Assembly: GCA_001600175.1 (NCBI GenBank)
Contig: BCJC01000003.1
Location: 2,108,001-2,172,000, forward strand
DNA from: Erythrobasidium yunnanense
Lineage: Eukaryota > Basidiomycota > Cystobasidiomycetes > Erythrobasidiales > Erythrobasidiaceae
DNA: 64,000 bases
Direction of reading: 5' to 3'
Shown piece by piece: positions 43,317 to 55,353 of this stretch (its first letter is position 1; the number at the start of each line of letters is the position of its first letter). Below the pieces are notes generated by a model. It was given only the letters and a program-made list of their open reading frames with translations, was not told where the DNA came from and made no database searches. A program made the translations under genes and the position numbers.

Positions 43317-44489
43317 ATGGCCACGGCTGCTGCGCCTACGCTCGACCCAGCGAATGCTTCAGCCGAGAAGAACTTGAACAATCTCGAATCAGGCCTTAGA
43401 GGATCAGGTCCAGCAGGGCAAGCCAGCGAAGTTGCAGCATCTACAGAAGACTCTCTGAGAACAAGAATATGGAAGCATCTGGATGGCGAAGTCAACCCTG
43501 AAGCTGTACGTAGAGGAAGAAGTCTCGGTGATGGCGCAATGTCATCATCCCCGAGGAGCTTGTTGTGTCCTGACATGATATACTGTTGCAGTGCACATAC
43601 CACATGATAGGCTACTGCTTTATTACTGGATGGATAGACGCAATCAGTTTCGCAGCGGCTTTCCTCTTCTGCGGTTTCCAGACGTAGGTCTGCTTTCATT
43701 GCAAGAAGATGTCTCATTTCTTACACGGTCTCTCTCATCCTTTATACCTACCAACAGCGGTAACGTCGTTCAGCTAGCAGCAGCGCTGGCGAGGCTCTTC
43801 TCCGGACCTTTTCAATCTTCCTACTTCCATTATGCCGATAGGCTCTCTCTTACTTCCCTCTGCTCCTTCCTTCTTGGCTCGTCACTTGGACAGCTGGGCG
43901 ACCGAATAGGGCCCAAGAAGCGGTTATGGCTTATGGGCGCGACTTTCTTGCAGTCAGGATTGATGATGGCCTCCTTCATATGCGTGCTCGCTTCGGGCCA
44001 GCCATCAGTAGCGGAGAACAGGGAAAATGTATCTTGGACGAGCGGGCTTGGCTTTCTAGCGCTGGCTTTCGCATCCGCAAGTATGGGGCTGCAAGGCATC
44101 TGTGGAAAGCGCCTGAATACGCATTACGGGACCACAGTGGTATTGACAAGTGTGTTGGTGTCTAAAACTTGCGCAGAGTACAGGCTGATGTGATTACATA
44201 GCTATCTGGTGCGAATTCATTTCCGATCCTGGACTCCTTCACTTCCGCAACCGGTGCGTCATGCGCGTCTCTTCAATGTGTAGTCAGCTAAAACTGAATA
44301 TAATGCAGGGTACCGTCCCGCGACCACCGCTTGACAGCTATCATGGCACTCTTCATCGGCGCCTTGGTTGGCCGGATACTGGTCAACACGATAGGCGGAG
44401 CAGCGACTTTCGGCATAGGAGCAGCGATAAAAGCATTAATCGCCATCACCTTCTGGTGGGTGCCCACGAAGGTCGTGAAGAAGAGCTGA
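43317..44489 (+). CDS. DUF1275 (YoaK-type) polytopic membrane protein
   Basis: A family of unknown function with about six membrane helices, common in bacteria and fungi. The first exon encodes a soluble leader (MATAAAPTLDPANASAEKNL). The next exon starts the membrane domain with the family's opening YHMIGYCFITGWIDAISFAA, then FLFCGFQTGNVVQLAAALAR, SLCSFLLGSSLGQLGDRIGP, GATFLQSGLMMASFICVLAS, GFLALAFASASMGLQGICGK and the NTHYGTTVVLT motif. The last exons continue IWCEFISDPGLL, SRDHRLTAIMALFIGALVGR and AAIKALIAITFWWVPTKVVK, stop TGA 44487-44489. Introns near 43506-43591, 43686-43758, 44144-44207 and 44253-44310. The transported substrate, if any, is unknown. Confidence 0.86.
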
Positions 44490-44962
44490 GCGAGCAGCGC
44501 AGCCACCTTTAGGAATTTGCTAAGCAGTGCAGGATGAACAACGTCAAGAGGCAGTAGACACACTAGACTTATAGATAGTAGAAATAAAGAATTGTTGTTG
44601 ATAGACACCTATTGTGCTTGATGGATGCAAGAAAGCGGCAGGCAGCGAGGGCGCTACGGTTTTTGGGGCATATATCACTACTTTCCGCCGCGTGCTCCTG
44701 GGCTGAAGCTTTGACTGTACCGGACCTGCCTTGCACGCGAAAGCAGTCGCCAGGCAGGACAGGCAGGCTTTTCCTTCATATTCGACAGACTGTGGTAGCT
44801 ATTGCTCCATATTTGAGCCTCCCAATGACCGCGCTTGCCCCTTTGACACTCCGCCATGACTATTTGCGCTGATAGACGGGGTCGCCTGCGCCTGTTTGTG
44901 GGAGCGTTGAGGTTCTTGTATGACCTGGGTCTCCGCATTGACGTTACATATCTAGATGACTG
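44490..44962. other. Convergent 3' region of the DUF1275 and regulator genes
   Basis: 473 bp between stops. Two short overlapping frames (plus 44612-44872, minus 44678-44938) show no family likeness, so I treat the region as untranslated. Confidence 0.4.
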
Positions 44963-47015
44963 CTACGTATACCTGCCGGCTTGCATATCTCTTGCTATCT
45001 TGACCGTCTCGCAATACGCTTGGGCGTCGTCTGGAGCTTCCTGTAATAATCCTTGATAGGCATCTAGCAGCTCCTCCATAAGTGCCAGATCTTGGAATGG
45101 AGGGTCTATCGCTCTACAAAGCTCGTTCGCTTTCACTAATGCGAGGGCGATATCGCATAATTTGTCGAACAGGCCTATACCGTGCGCGTCTCGAGAGGCA
45201 CTGGGCATCCCTTGATATGCTTCACAAGCATTTCTGGCAACATGAAGCACGTATGCTGGCCTTAGTTGCTCAGCTGGAGCGTCTAGGGATACCAGGCCGT
45301 GCCAGAGAGCCACCTTCCACAGTTGCGAATGAAGCCATTCCTTTGTGACCAGCGTATCGATCTGCTGAATCTGAGATCTGTCCCAGCTCGATGTGGCGTT
45401 GTTGTAAGTTTGCAGCCTCGGTGGTGAAGCGCTCTCTGCGACTCTCGCATCGAGCGAAGTATGCAGCTGAATTGCGCGTTCTGGCGTAAGAAGCGGGCAG
45501 CCGACTCCAGTGCATTGCCGCCTCCAGCATACGAGGAAGCTCTCATCAATATCATCGAACAGCCCGAGGGTCTGCATCGGGAAGTCGGCCAGCTGCGAGT
45601 TCGTGAGAGAAGCTCGAAGACCCGCCATGTCGCGACCTGGATTGCCAGGAAAGCCCAAGGTTTCGCCATGCTGCAGGGCATAAGCGCGTTCGGTGATGGA
45701 AAGAACCCAGAAAGCCCGCAACCAGCGTTCTTTCTCCTGGTTCGGCAGATTGCGGTACGCTTCGCTTTCATGCAGCTTGAGCAAACGACCAAGTGTGACT
45801 GCTTCGCGTCTGTAGGATAAGCAACAATTCGTCAATGATGGGTAGGGAGGCGTACGGTCATATGGCCAGAAAAACTCACAATCGGAAGGTAGCGGCGCGA
45901 GTTTCCTGCAGTCCGAACAGACATCCAAAGGTGTAGAAGGAGGCAAGAACGGACTCCAGGCCTGTATGTTGACCAAGCATAGCACTGGCTTGCATGGCAA
46001 CGCTCTCTTCGAGTATAAGTCTAGCTTGCTGTAGCAGGGCTGGCCGCTTCTGCCGCTCGCTGGCCTTGATAGGCTGTACCAGCGCGAAAGCCGACATCGC
46101 CAGTAGCATGGATGCGAATTCTCGCGACGTTCTATGGTCTTCTCTGTCCAGCCTTGAGAATATGTATGAGCGCGAGAAGATGGGCATGATTGGGTGGATC
46201 CGCTCGAAGAAGAGGGCTATGTTGGGGATAAGTACCGAGTCTGAAAGTGAATCTTCACGTGGTAGAGACAGAGGGCTGAGATTGGTTGTTGGTAAGCTTG
46301 AAGAGACTGACAACTCTGAACCAGGAATTGCATCGGTATTTATGCATTGTGAAATCCAGCAAGGCAGGGCTTCCGACTGCCAGACGGAGGACCAAGGAGA
46401 TAGATCTGATCCATCGGCACTTTCTGGCCTAACGGTATTGGCAGTGTCTCCGGCAAGCTGCAGGGCGTTCCCTCCGTTGATATCGATGTCTGGCTGCAGG
46501 CTAGGATTTGGATAGAAAGCGGGAGGCTCTGGGGATGTGAAGAAGCCTGTGTAAGGTGGAGTTGGGCCAGAAATGCCATTGTTGAGCAGATTAGGGATAG
46601 AAGAACCACTGGCTGCAGAAACGGGCTGAATATCTTGAGATGGCTGAGATAGACTGCGTAGACTCTGTTGACGTCTGTAACATAGTGTCAGAGTGTGTTA
46701 TACCAGCTGCAGACGGCTGTAACTTGCTTTCCGCCTCGGGCTTTCAGGTAGGAGCTGATACCCAATTTCAGCGAGAATCAGCGAGCTTTCTCGGCACTTT
46801 GGACGGCTCACCACTCTATCTGAGACGATGTACAGCGACTACATGGCGCCTCACCGTCGCACTTGACTCTCCGAAAATTACACCTGTCAAAACAAGCGGA
46901 GTTGTCAGTCGAAATCGGTTCCCGGGCCGCAGCGAGAGAAGTAGCAAGCGGGCCCTATGGAGCATCAACGAGATCCTCACTGGTCACAAGCCCTTTTACC
47001 GGCTACCCGGGGCAT
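44963..47015 (-). CDS. Zn2Cys6 transcription factor, candidate maltose regulator
   Basis: ATG 47013-47015 starts MPRVAGKRACDQC; residues C10, C13, C20, C26, C29 and C36 form the binuclear cluster CX2CX6CX5CX2CX6C, assembled over two introns. A Ser/Pro-rich linker follows, then the fungal-specific middle homology region: VLIPNIALFFERIHPIMPIF, EFASMLLAMSAFALVQPIKA, SVLASFYTFGCLFGLQETRA, EAVTLGRLLKLHESEAY and ERWLRAFWVLSITERAYALQ. It stops at 44963. Its position immediately downstream of a maltose permease, which is divergent from a maltase, and its Mal-activator-like arrangement suggest it controls these two genes. That is inferred from context; sequence alone does not identify the sugar. Confidence 0.85.
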
Positions 47016-47288
47016 CGCAGAAAGCCAGAGTCAATTGGAAGTTAGATCAGTAGGAAGCTGAGACCCGATTTGTCATAAGAGGTGAAATGACATTAAGATG
47101 TTAGCCAAAGACTGGCTTATCATACAGAATCCTATTCGATAACGAGCATATGCTATCCTAACCATATACAGAGCTAACTATTACCATTCAATGCTGTGAT
47201 TGATGCGCCGCTTTTGATATCCGAGAGAAGTTGCTGATCCGAGCGAAGTTGCTGTTCCCATACAGCCAACCGAGCCTGTAGCTCATAT

Positions 47289-49173
47289 TTAATGAGCACC
47301 ACCACCAGCTGAGGCGGAGACGAGGTCTGCAGCGTCGTAGCGGCGGCCGGTCTTCTCGGCGTGAGCTTGGATGTCGACAACGGTGGTTCGGAACTTGCGG
47401 GCAGATACGCGCTCCTCGAAGAGGATGTCCAACTCTGCGTAAGTTCGGTCCTTAGGCTCAGGGAGACGGAAGAAGGTCCAGGCAGCGGAGAGAACGCATG
47501 CACCGGCCCAGAAGAAACCGGCCTTCTTGCCCCAGTTCCAGCTGACGGGTGAAAGCATTCGGGGGAAGAGAATGTTGTTGATGATTCCGACAACGTTATA
47601 TGCAGCTCGGGCGAAGACGACGCTCTTGGCACGGAGACGAGTGGAGGGGATCTCAGCTACGAGGCAGTAGCAGACTGGGCCGACTGTGAACTGGTAGAGG
47701 AAAGAGTAGAAGAAGACGAGGGATCCAGCGGCCCATGAAGCGCCTGAAGACTTCTTGAAGCCAGTGCAACCGACGGCGAAGAGAACAGCTGCCATAGAAG
47801 CAAGACCCCACAAGTAGAGCGGTCGTCTACCGAACTTGTTTATCGTGTACCAAGACGACATCGTACCAATGGCTCCGAGAGCGTACTGGCAGAGGGAGAG
47901 CGTGAAGGCGTTGGAAGTGGCGAGACCGGCTTGGATGTAGAAGACAGTCGAGAAACCGATGAAACCGGAACCGGACAGAGTTTGAATCATCCAGACCATG
48001 GAAACAATCTCGGTTCTGCGGAGATTGACACCTCTGAAGAGATCAAGGTAGCTTTGACCGGCATTGACCGAGATTTCCATCTCGTTGGTAACCTGCATCT
48101 GGGAGATACGCTGCTCGATGTCGATGGGGACGGCGCCTGGCTTGTTTGAGGAGATTCTCTGGAGCGATCTGCGAGCATCGTCAAGGCGTCCCTTGCGGAC
48201 GAGGTACCATGGAGATTCTGGTGCGAAGAGAGATGCGACAAGGATGGGTACGGGCCAGATCCACTGGAGGGCGAAGGCTGCGAAAACAGTCGGTTCAGTC
48301 TCATCGCCGGTAGATCAAAGAAAGACGCAACTTACGAAGGCGGTATGCCCACTCATCGTTGACATCGTACTGGGAGACACCCTTCAAGACACCGGAGGAG
48401 ATAAATTGACCCATGACCCAGCAGAGATTGACGTAGGTAGTAAGGTAAGGGCGGAGAGGGGTAGGGCAGACTTCGGCAGCGTAGGCAGTTGTCAGGGTTT
48501 GGAAAACACCCCATGGGATACCGCAGAGAAGCTCTCCGACAAGTAGCATTTGAATGTTGTGGGCGAAGAAGGTGATGAAGATGAATCCAATGATTGCGAC
48601 CAGGGAGATGGACATGGTTCGAAGGTATCCGAATCTGTCGCATGCCCATCCGTTCGCCGCGAGACCAATAAGAGAACCGACTTGGACTGCGTTACTGAGG
48701 CCGGATTGCCATGCTGGGCTGATGATATACTCATTGGGCCCGATTTGAGTTCCGTACTTCTTCTGGAAAGCTGGGAGACCGTAGAAGGAGTTGATCATGG
48801 TAAGATCGAAACCCTCCATAACGATGGCTGTGGAGAAGATCATGCTCCACCTGTAGGAATCTGTCTTAGTAGATATACGAAATCCAGCACTGAGATAGAC
48901 TTACATTACTGCCTTTGGATATGCCTTGAAGGCAGCCTTGATGCCCATAGACTTCTCCGCAGCAGTGGCCTGACCCGCATCGTCGACATCGACCTGCTCT
49001 AGGGCACCCTGGCCCATGTCGGGCTTTTCGTTAAGTTCTTGTTCATAGTGTTTGGGCGCTTGGGCAACTGATACGACAAGGCATAAGGGTCAGGTACGTT
49101 GTGGGGAAGCAGAGTAGAGAAAGCGGGACAGCAACTTACTGCCCTCTTCGCCGTAGGCCTTAGCAGTAGACAT
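47289..49173 (-). CDS. Alpha-glucoside (maltose) / H+ symporter, MFS sugar porter
   Basis: Twelve-helix sugar porter of the Mal11/Agt1 branch. Start ATG 49171-49173 (MSTAKAYGEEG). The N-terminal cytosolic part is acidic (ELNEKPDMGQGALEQVDVDD). Then come TAIVMEGFDLTMINSFYGLP, GLAANGWACDRFGYLRTM (the PESPR-type loop-2 motif region), LLCGIPWGVFQTLTTAYAAE, CPTPLRPYLTTYVNLCWVMG, FIGFSTVFYIQAGLATSNAF, NKFGRRPLYLWGLASMAAVL, SFLYQFTVGPVCYCLVAEIP and RLPEPKDRTYAELDILFEER. The YVNLCWVMGQFISSGVL and YQFTVGPVCYCLVAEIPSTR signatures are characteristic of fungal alpha-glucoside permeases. Introns near 48268-48338, 48850-48905 and 49070-49139. Divergent from the maltase gene. Confidence 0.92.
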
Positions 49174-49800
49174 TGTGTGCTCCTTCTATTTGGTAGATGG
49201 AAGAGGGAGATGTACTGATGAAGGAAGGAGAAAGAGAAGAGGAGAGCCAGCTGGGAAGAAGGGGAGCTTTTGTACTTGGAGGAAAAGCGCGGGGCTCGAT
49301 ACCGTCACTGATCTCGAAACCCGAGCAGATTTATACCTAGCAGCTAGCTCATTCGTTGAGCTGCGGCCAGGCTTGAGCATTTTCACCCTTCCCCGGCTTC
49401 CGGGACCTCTTGTGGCCGTCCATTTGTCAAGAAAAGTTTGCTCGAGTACCGAAATTTACCATTAGTTGCGGGGATGCTGTCAGAAATGTCAAGCGCTGAG
49501 AGCACGTGAGGCTGGAACTCCGCAGCTGGGCAAGCTGGACTGACCCTGCAGAAAGCGAGAGATACCGAGAAACGCCTGTCCCGTCTAGCGTGGGAGCTTG
49601 TGCACCTTGTGCCCTAAGTTTCAGCTAGACAGTAGCACGCGCAGGCATTGTATACCGAGTAAGGCAGCTTGTGTACGTATCTTGAGAGAATCTTGAGCTG
49701 CAGCCGTGCGGGACCTCGATTTCTGTGTAGGCGGTATCTCCTCATCGAAAGCTTCGTACTCCATTGCGCCTAGCTGCTCGTAAGACATCAGAAAGGCATA
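49174..49800. promoter_or_regulatory. Divergent promoter between maltose permease and maltase
   Basis: 627 bp between start codons. A near-perfect inverted repeat, CCCGG-CTT-CCGGG, lies at 49392-49404 and contains everted CCG/CGG triplets of the type bound by Zn2Cys6 dimers. Candidate Mig1/CreA sites are TGCGGGG at 49467-49473 preceded by AT-rich bases, and GCGGGG at 49289-49294 after an A run. TTATACC near 49330 could be a TATA element for the permease. Functional assignment is inference. Confidence 0.5.
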
Positions 49801-52034
<2,234 letters not shown>

Positions 52035-52378
52035 GAAGTAGTAGAAGTACGAAACGAGAGAGAGATAGCAAATAGAAGGAGTATAAGGTCCCTTGCGTAG
52101 GCAGATTCCGTGAACTATGGACTAGTGCTTTACGTGCTTTTGTGCGGATACCCATAACCCAAAATGAAAGCAAAGCTGCAAAATCAAGCACTTTTATGCG
52201 TGCTCTACCTATTGTCGTGTTCGAGGACTTTTGACTTTCTCTTTCTGACTTTACCCTTTGCTGCATGAGGATGCGCTTTGACAATCCTGGAAGTGTCTAC
52301 AACAACATCACCATCCTGTTTGTACTACTGCAACGTATTTCTCTGTATCTCCAATATCTCCCCTGCATCTACCGCGCA
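52035..52378. other. Convergent 3' region of maltase and ICE2
   Basis: 344 bp between stop codons carrying both 3' UTRs, with T-rich runs near 52210-52260. No gene is seen. Confidence 0.4.
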
Positions 52379-53967
52379 TCATTCGCTCTTCATCCTGAAG
52401 CCCTCTACGATATTGACCTGATTCTCGGCTCCTTTTGACAGCAGCAATTCCACCGCCCATAATGAGAGCGTGATGAAGACGTTCAACCAGCTCCAGAACA
52501 TATGGCCACCCTGATTGTTGATGAGCAGTAGATGCGTATATACCGAGATGAGAATGCTATTTGGCAAACGAAATCAACTTAGCTGGACGAAGAAAGGGGA
52601 AGGAAATTGGACGCACAAGCGGCTGTAGGACATAATAAGGCGCATCCCGCTCAGGCTTTGCGAGCCTTCTTCGCTATCTGCCGTAAGTTCGTATTCATCG
52701 TAGCCCGTCTGAGCTCGCTTGAGCGCCACGACGACCTGTCCCGCTGCGTATAATATAGCTAGAACGGCGGATCAGCTTTCCTGTTCCTGTTCGGCAGCGC
52801 AAGAGATGGAAAGCCCACCTATCCGATATGCCAATCCGACGAGAACAGGCAGTGGCAGCGCCGAGTATGCCGCAATCAAGAAATCCAGACTTGCGCCGAA
52901 GATGTGCGAGAAGAAGGATAAGATCGTCGATAAGCTCTGTACGATGTGGACGGGGCCGCTTTGCTGCAAGTAGCCGATGTACGTCCATGGATTCGGACCG
53001 TCCGTCAGGTAGAAGATCTGGAATGTTATATAGGCTAGCATTAAAGACGTCTCGACGACATTGCCTTTGCGTAAGGCGAAAGCTATGCCGCTGGAAAAGT
53101 GCGGTCAATCAGTCTGCTGTGTGTATATATAAGAGGGAGATGTGAACTAGCTCACGTCAGGAAGATGACGCTCGTCACTGATACGCCTATGAGCGTCGCA
53201 CTTGTCGGAGTTGCCGCTGCAAACTTGTACGAATCGTATAGAAAGAAGGCGCTACCGACGTATGTTCTGCACAGAACGATCCATCAGCATGATCCTCCAT
53301 GTGATATGCAAAGCATCGGAGAACCTACACTGCCGAAGATATGAGAAAGACGAACTGGAACGATTCGTTCTTTTCTTCGATGAGGTATTTCGAGACTTGT
53401 CCGAGAGCTTGTATGACAAGCAGCGTTGAGACTCCTTCCAGAAGCACAAAGACGGGCGTGAGTGTCTTCAACACCGACTCCCATATCGAGGGCACGTATA
53501 TGAGCCACGAAGCGTAGTTTATTGAAGAAGCTGAGGAAGACGGAGTTGCGGAATGGTATAGATTCAAGAATAGAAGAAGAATAGCTGGGATAATGATGAC
53601 TTGGGATGGATAGGTCAGGGTGTTTAGGAAATTCAGACGGGTCCCTCGGAGTAAGTTTGACAAGGTGCTTTGAACAAAGTAGTAGAGTGCCAGAGCAGCG
53701 GATAGAGAGAGGAAGCACGACTTTCCAGCGACCTGGCCATACATACACGGAATCAGTATTGATCAGAGCAGCATGCTCCGTTCAAGACGACACACCTCGA
53801 GCGAAAGCGGGAGGTAGATTAGGACCTAAAGTTACAAAGCACAACGCAAGGATCAGTAAACCACAGATCAACGCCAACTCGACAGCCAAACGCACCTGAA
53901 CGAACGCCAGCCAGCTCACGCTGCTTGAAAACAGGCGCCTGAGCACCATGAAGCCTCGAGGAGCCAT
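52379..53967 (-). CDS. ICE2: ER membrane protein Ice2
   Basis: Ice2 shapes and distributes cortical ER and links lipid droplets, phospholipid synthesis and ER growth. ATG 53965-53967 starts MAPRGFMVLRRLFSSSVSWL. Spliced exons give VLIYLPLSLEVAGKSCFLSL (the family's opening LPLAFD..GKxC pattern), SAALALYYFVQSTLSNLLRG, VIIIPAILLLFLNLYHS, WLIYVPSIWESVLKTLTPVF, LLEGVSTLLVIQALGQVSKY, SSAVYVGSAFFLYDSYKFA, MLAYITFQIFYLTDGPNPWT, FFSHIFGASLDFLIAAYSAL and a last exon ending in NVFITLSLWAVELLL. About eight membrane segments and at least seven introns. The stop is at 52379-52381. Confidence 0.88.
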
Positions 53968-54257
53968 TCCATGCGGCAGCTACAGCGAGATCTTTCTCGA
54001 TGGATCTCAGCGCTTTTGGATACTCGATGTGCTTCAAAGTCGATGATGTCGGGAAAAGCACGACACGCGAGCGCGTAAGAGAGCAACGGGCGTGACGCAG
54101 CTTGCTTTACACGAAGAAGGCACAGTGACGAAGCAGATTCTCATATGCCTACAGGTTCCTCAAAAGCTTGTAGATGGAGCGTTATGCACAGTATTACAGA
54201 TGGCTCTTTCGACATGCCCACTTCCCGGAACGATAAAGCCTTGACGGTAGAGCTGCA
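53968..54257. promoter_or_regulatory. Upstream region of ICE2, adjoining the pseudogene tract
   Basis: 290 bp upstream of the ICE2 ATG. No gene is seen. The nicotinamidase relic starts at about 54258. Confidence 0.35.
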
Positions 54258-54432
54258 GCGGCTTTCATCAAAGCTCTTCAGTATCCTTCACCACTTTCGC
54301 TCATTTTCTTCACCGCTTGTTCCGATTCTTGAGCTGACACGCCCTGACACGACTCACATTGAATCCCTTTTAGAGCGCATCTCCGACAGAGGCATGCACG
54401 CATACGTCCGTTACTATTCCGCAGATCATCAA
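54258..54432 (-). pseudogene. Relic of a nicotinamidase 3' end
   Basis: Read on the minus strand, this matches the coding sequence around the catalytic Cys of the intact nicotinamidase at 28.55-28.73 kb: GGAATAGTAACGGACGTATG aligns with GGAATAGCAACGGACGTCTG, and the translation TDVCVHASVGDAL parallels TDVCVHATIKDAL. Further on, AAGCGGTGAAGAAAATGAG aligns with AAGCGTTGAAGAAGATGAG. Just after the Cys motif the reading frame runs into a TGA (giving GDALKRDSM and stop), and internal bases equivalent to the VILVEEACAG segment are partly missing. No upstream exons are found. It is a truncated, non-functional copy. Confidence 0.75.
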
Positions 54433-54689
54433 ACGCGTAATGTAACGTGAGCGCAGACGCTTCACGGAGGAGATATGCCGGCTCTGCGGCCGTCGAAGAG
54501 TCCAATAGACACTAAAAAGATAACAAGTTCAGACCTGCGGCAATATCCACAAGGACTTCAGCAAGCTGAGGATCTGAGAAAGGCTTACATCTGAAGTTAG
54601 TACAATGTCAAGCAAATCGTGCTTCGGGTAAGGGCGAGCGACTGACGCATTTCATCACTCTGCACGTCCGCCAGCACTGCTGGCTGGAT

Positions 54690-55011
54690 GACTGTTGATC
54701 GCCTTCGGCGACCTGCAAGCTGCCAAATGTGCTGATTGGTTCTCGAGAGCAGAGGGAGGGCAGAGCGGAGGATGCGCTTCAACCCAAGAGAACTGGCTCG
54801 TCCAGCAGGATGTGGAAGTAAGGCTCAATCTCGCAAGACCGAAGAACGTCAGAGAAATTGGCGAACGGAAGGTCTTCATATTCTGAAGTTGCCCGCAAGT
54901 GAGGCATCAAAAAAATTGCGTCTTTCCTGGACAGCGGAGAGAGCATTATGTAACGAGGATTGCGGTGTAGTTGTATCAATGTGCAAACTGTCATGTAGCA
55001 TCTTGAAGTAA
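54690..55011 (+). pseudogene. Relic of a histidine-phosphatase 3' end
   Basis: The plus strand carries GAACTGGCTCGTCCAGCAGG, nearly identical to the end of the histidine-phosphatase gene at about 29.1 kb (ENWLVQQDVE). The following intron borders are conserved in both (GTAAGGCT..GTCAG here, GTAAAGCT..GTCAG there), and spliced reading gives NWRTEGLHILKLPAS against NWRKEGIHRFIQLPAD. Similarity continues into the old 3' flank (CATGTAGCAT near 54993). An open frame now runs on to about 55011. Upstream only a weak GDL remnant of the CHGDL motif is seen and the catalytic RHC exon is absent, so the copy cannot make a working enzyme. Confidence 0.75.
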
Positions 55012-55353
55012 AGCTTCGAGCATCCTATGACATCGATACGTTGACTCCCGCCCAAGCAGTCACAATAGCGGCTCCGAGCTTGACTTGTTTCGTATATGCA
55101 GCACAGGATGCGTTCGTCCAAGCATCCGACGCATCAGCACACAGCATCAGAAGCATCGGCGGTAACGGTGAAGTTCTTGCGAGTGCAGTGTCGCCAAACA
55201 GCAGAGATGAGAGATAGACCTTGTGAATACTGTGAGCTTGTCTTCCACTTCGTCAATTGATAAGTTCATAGCCAATCTCGCACAACTTTTGATCTCCAGA
55301 AGAAAGAAGGCGACTTTCTGGACAGTGACCCTATTCTTTGATTGCGAAAGAAC
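55012..55353. promoter_or_regulatory. Upstream region of the FluG-like gene
   Basis: 342 bp between the relic and the FluG-like ATG. No gene is seen. Confidence 0.35.

Noticed and set aside
44612-44938. Overlapping short frames on both strands between the DUF1275 and regulator genes
   Set aside because: No recognised domains or splice context. The interval is a tail-to-tail intergenic region.
47174-47632. Minus-strand Ser/Pro-rich frame of 152 codons at the end of the permease gene
   Set aside because: Out-of-phase shadow of the permease C-terminus, which shows full family conservation.
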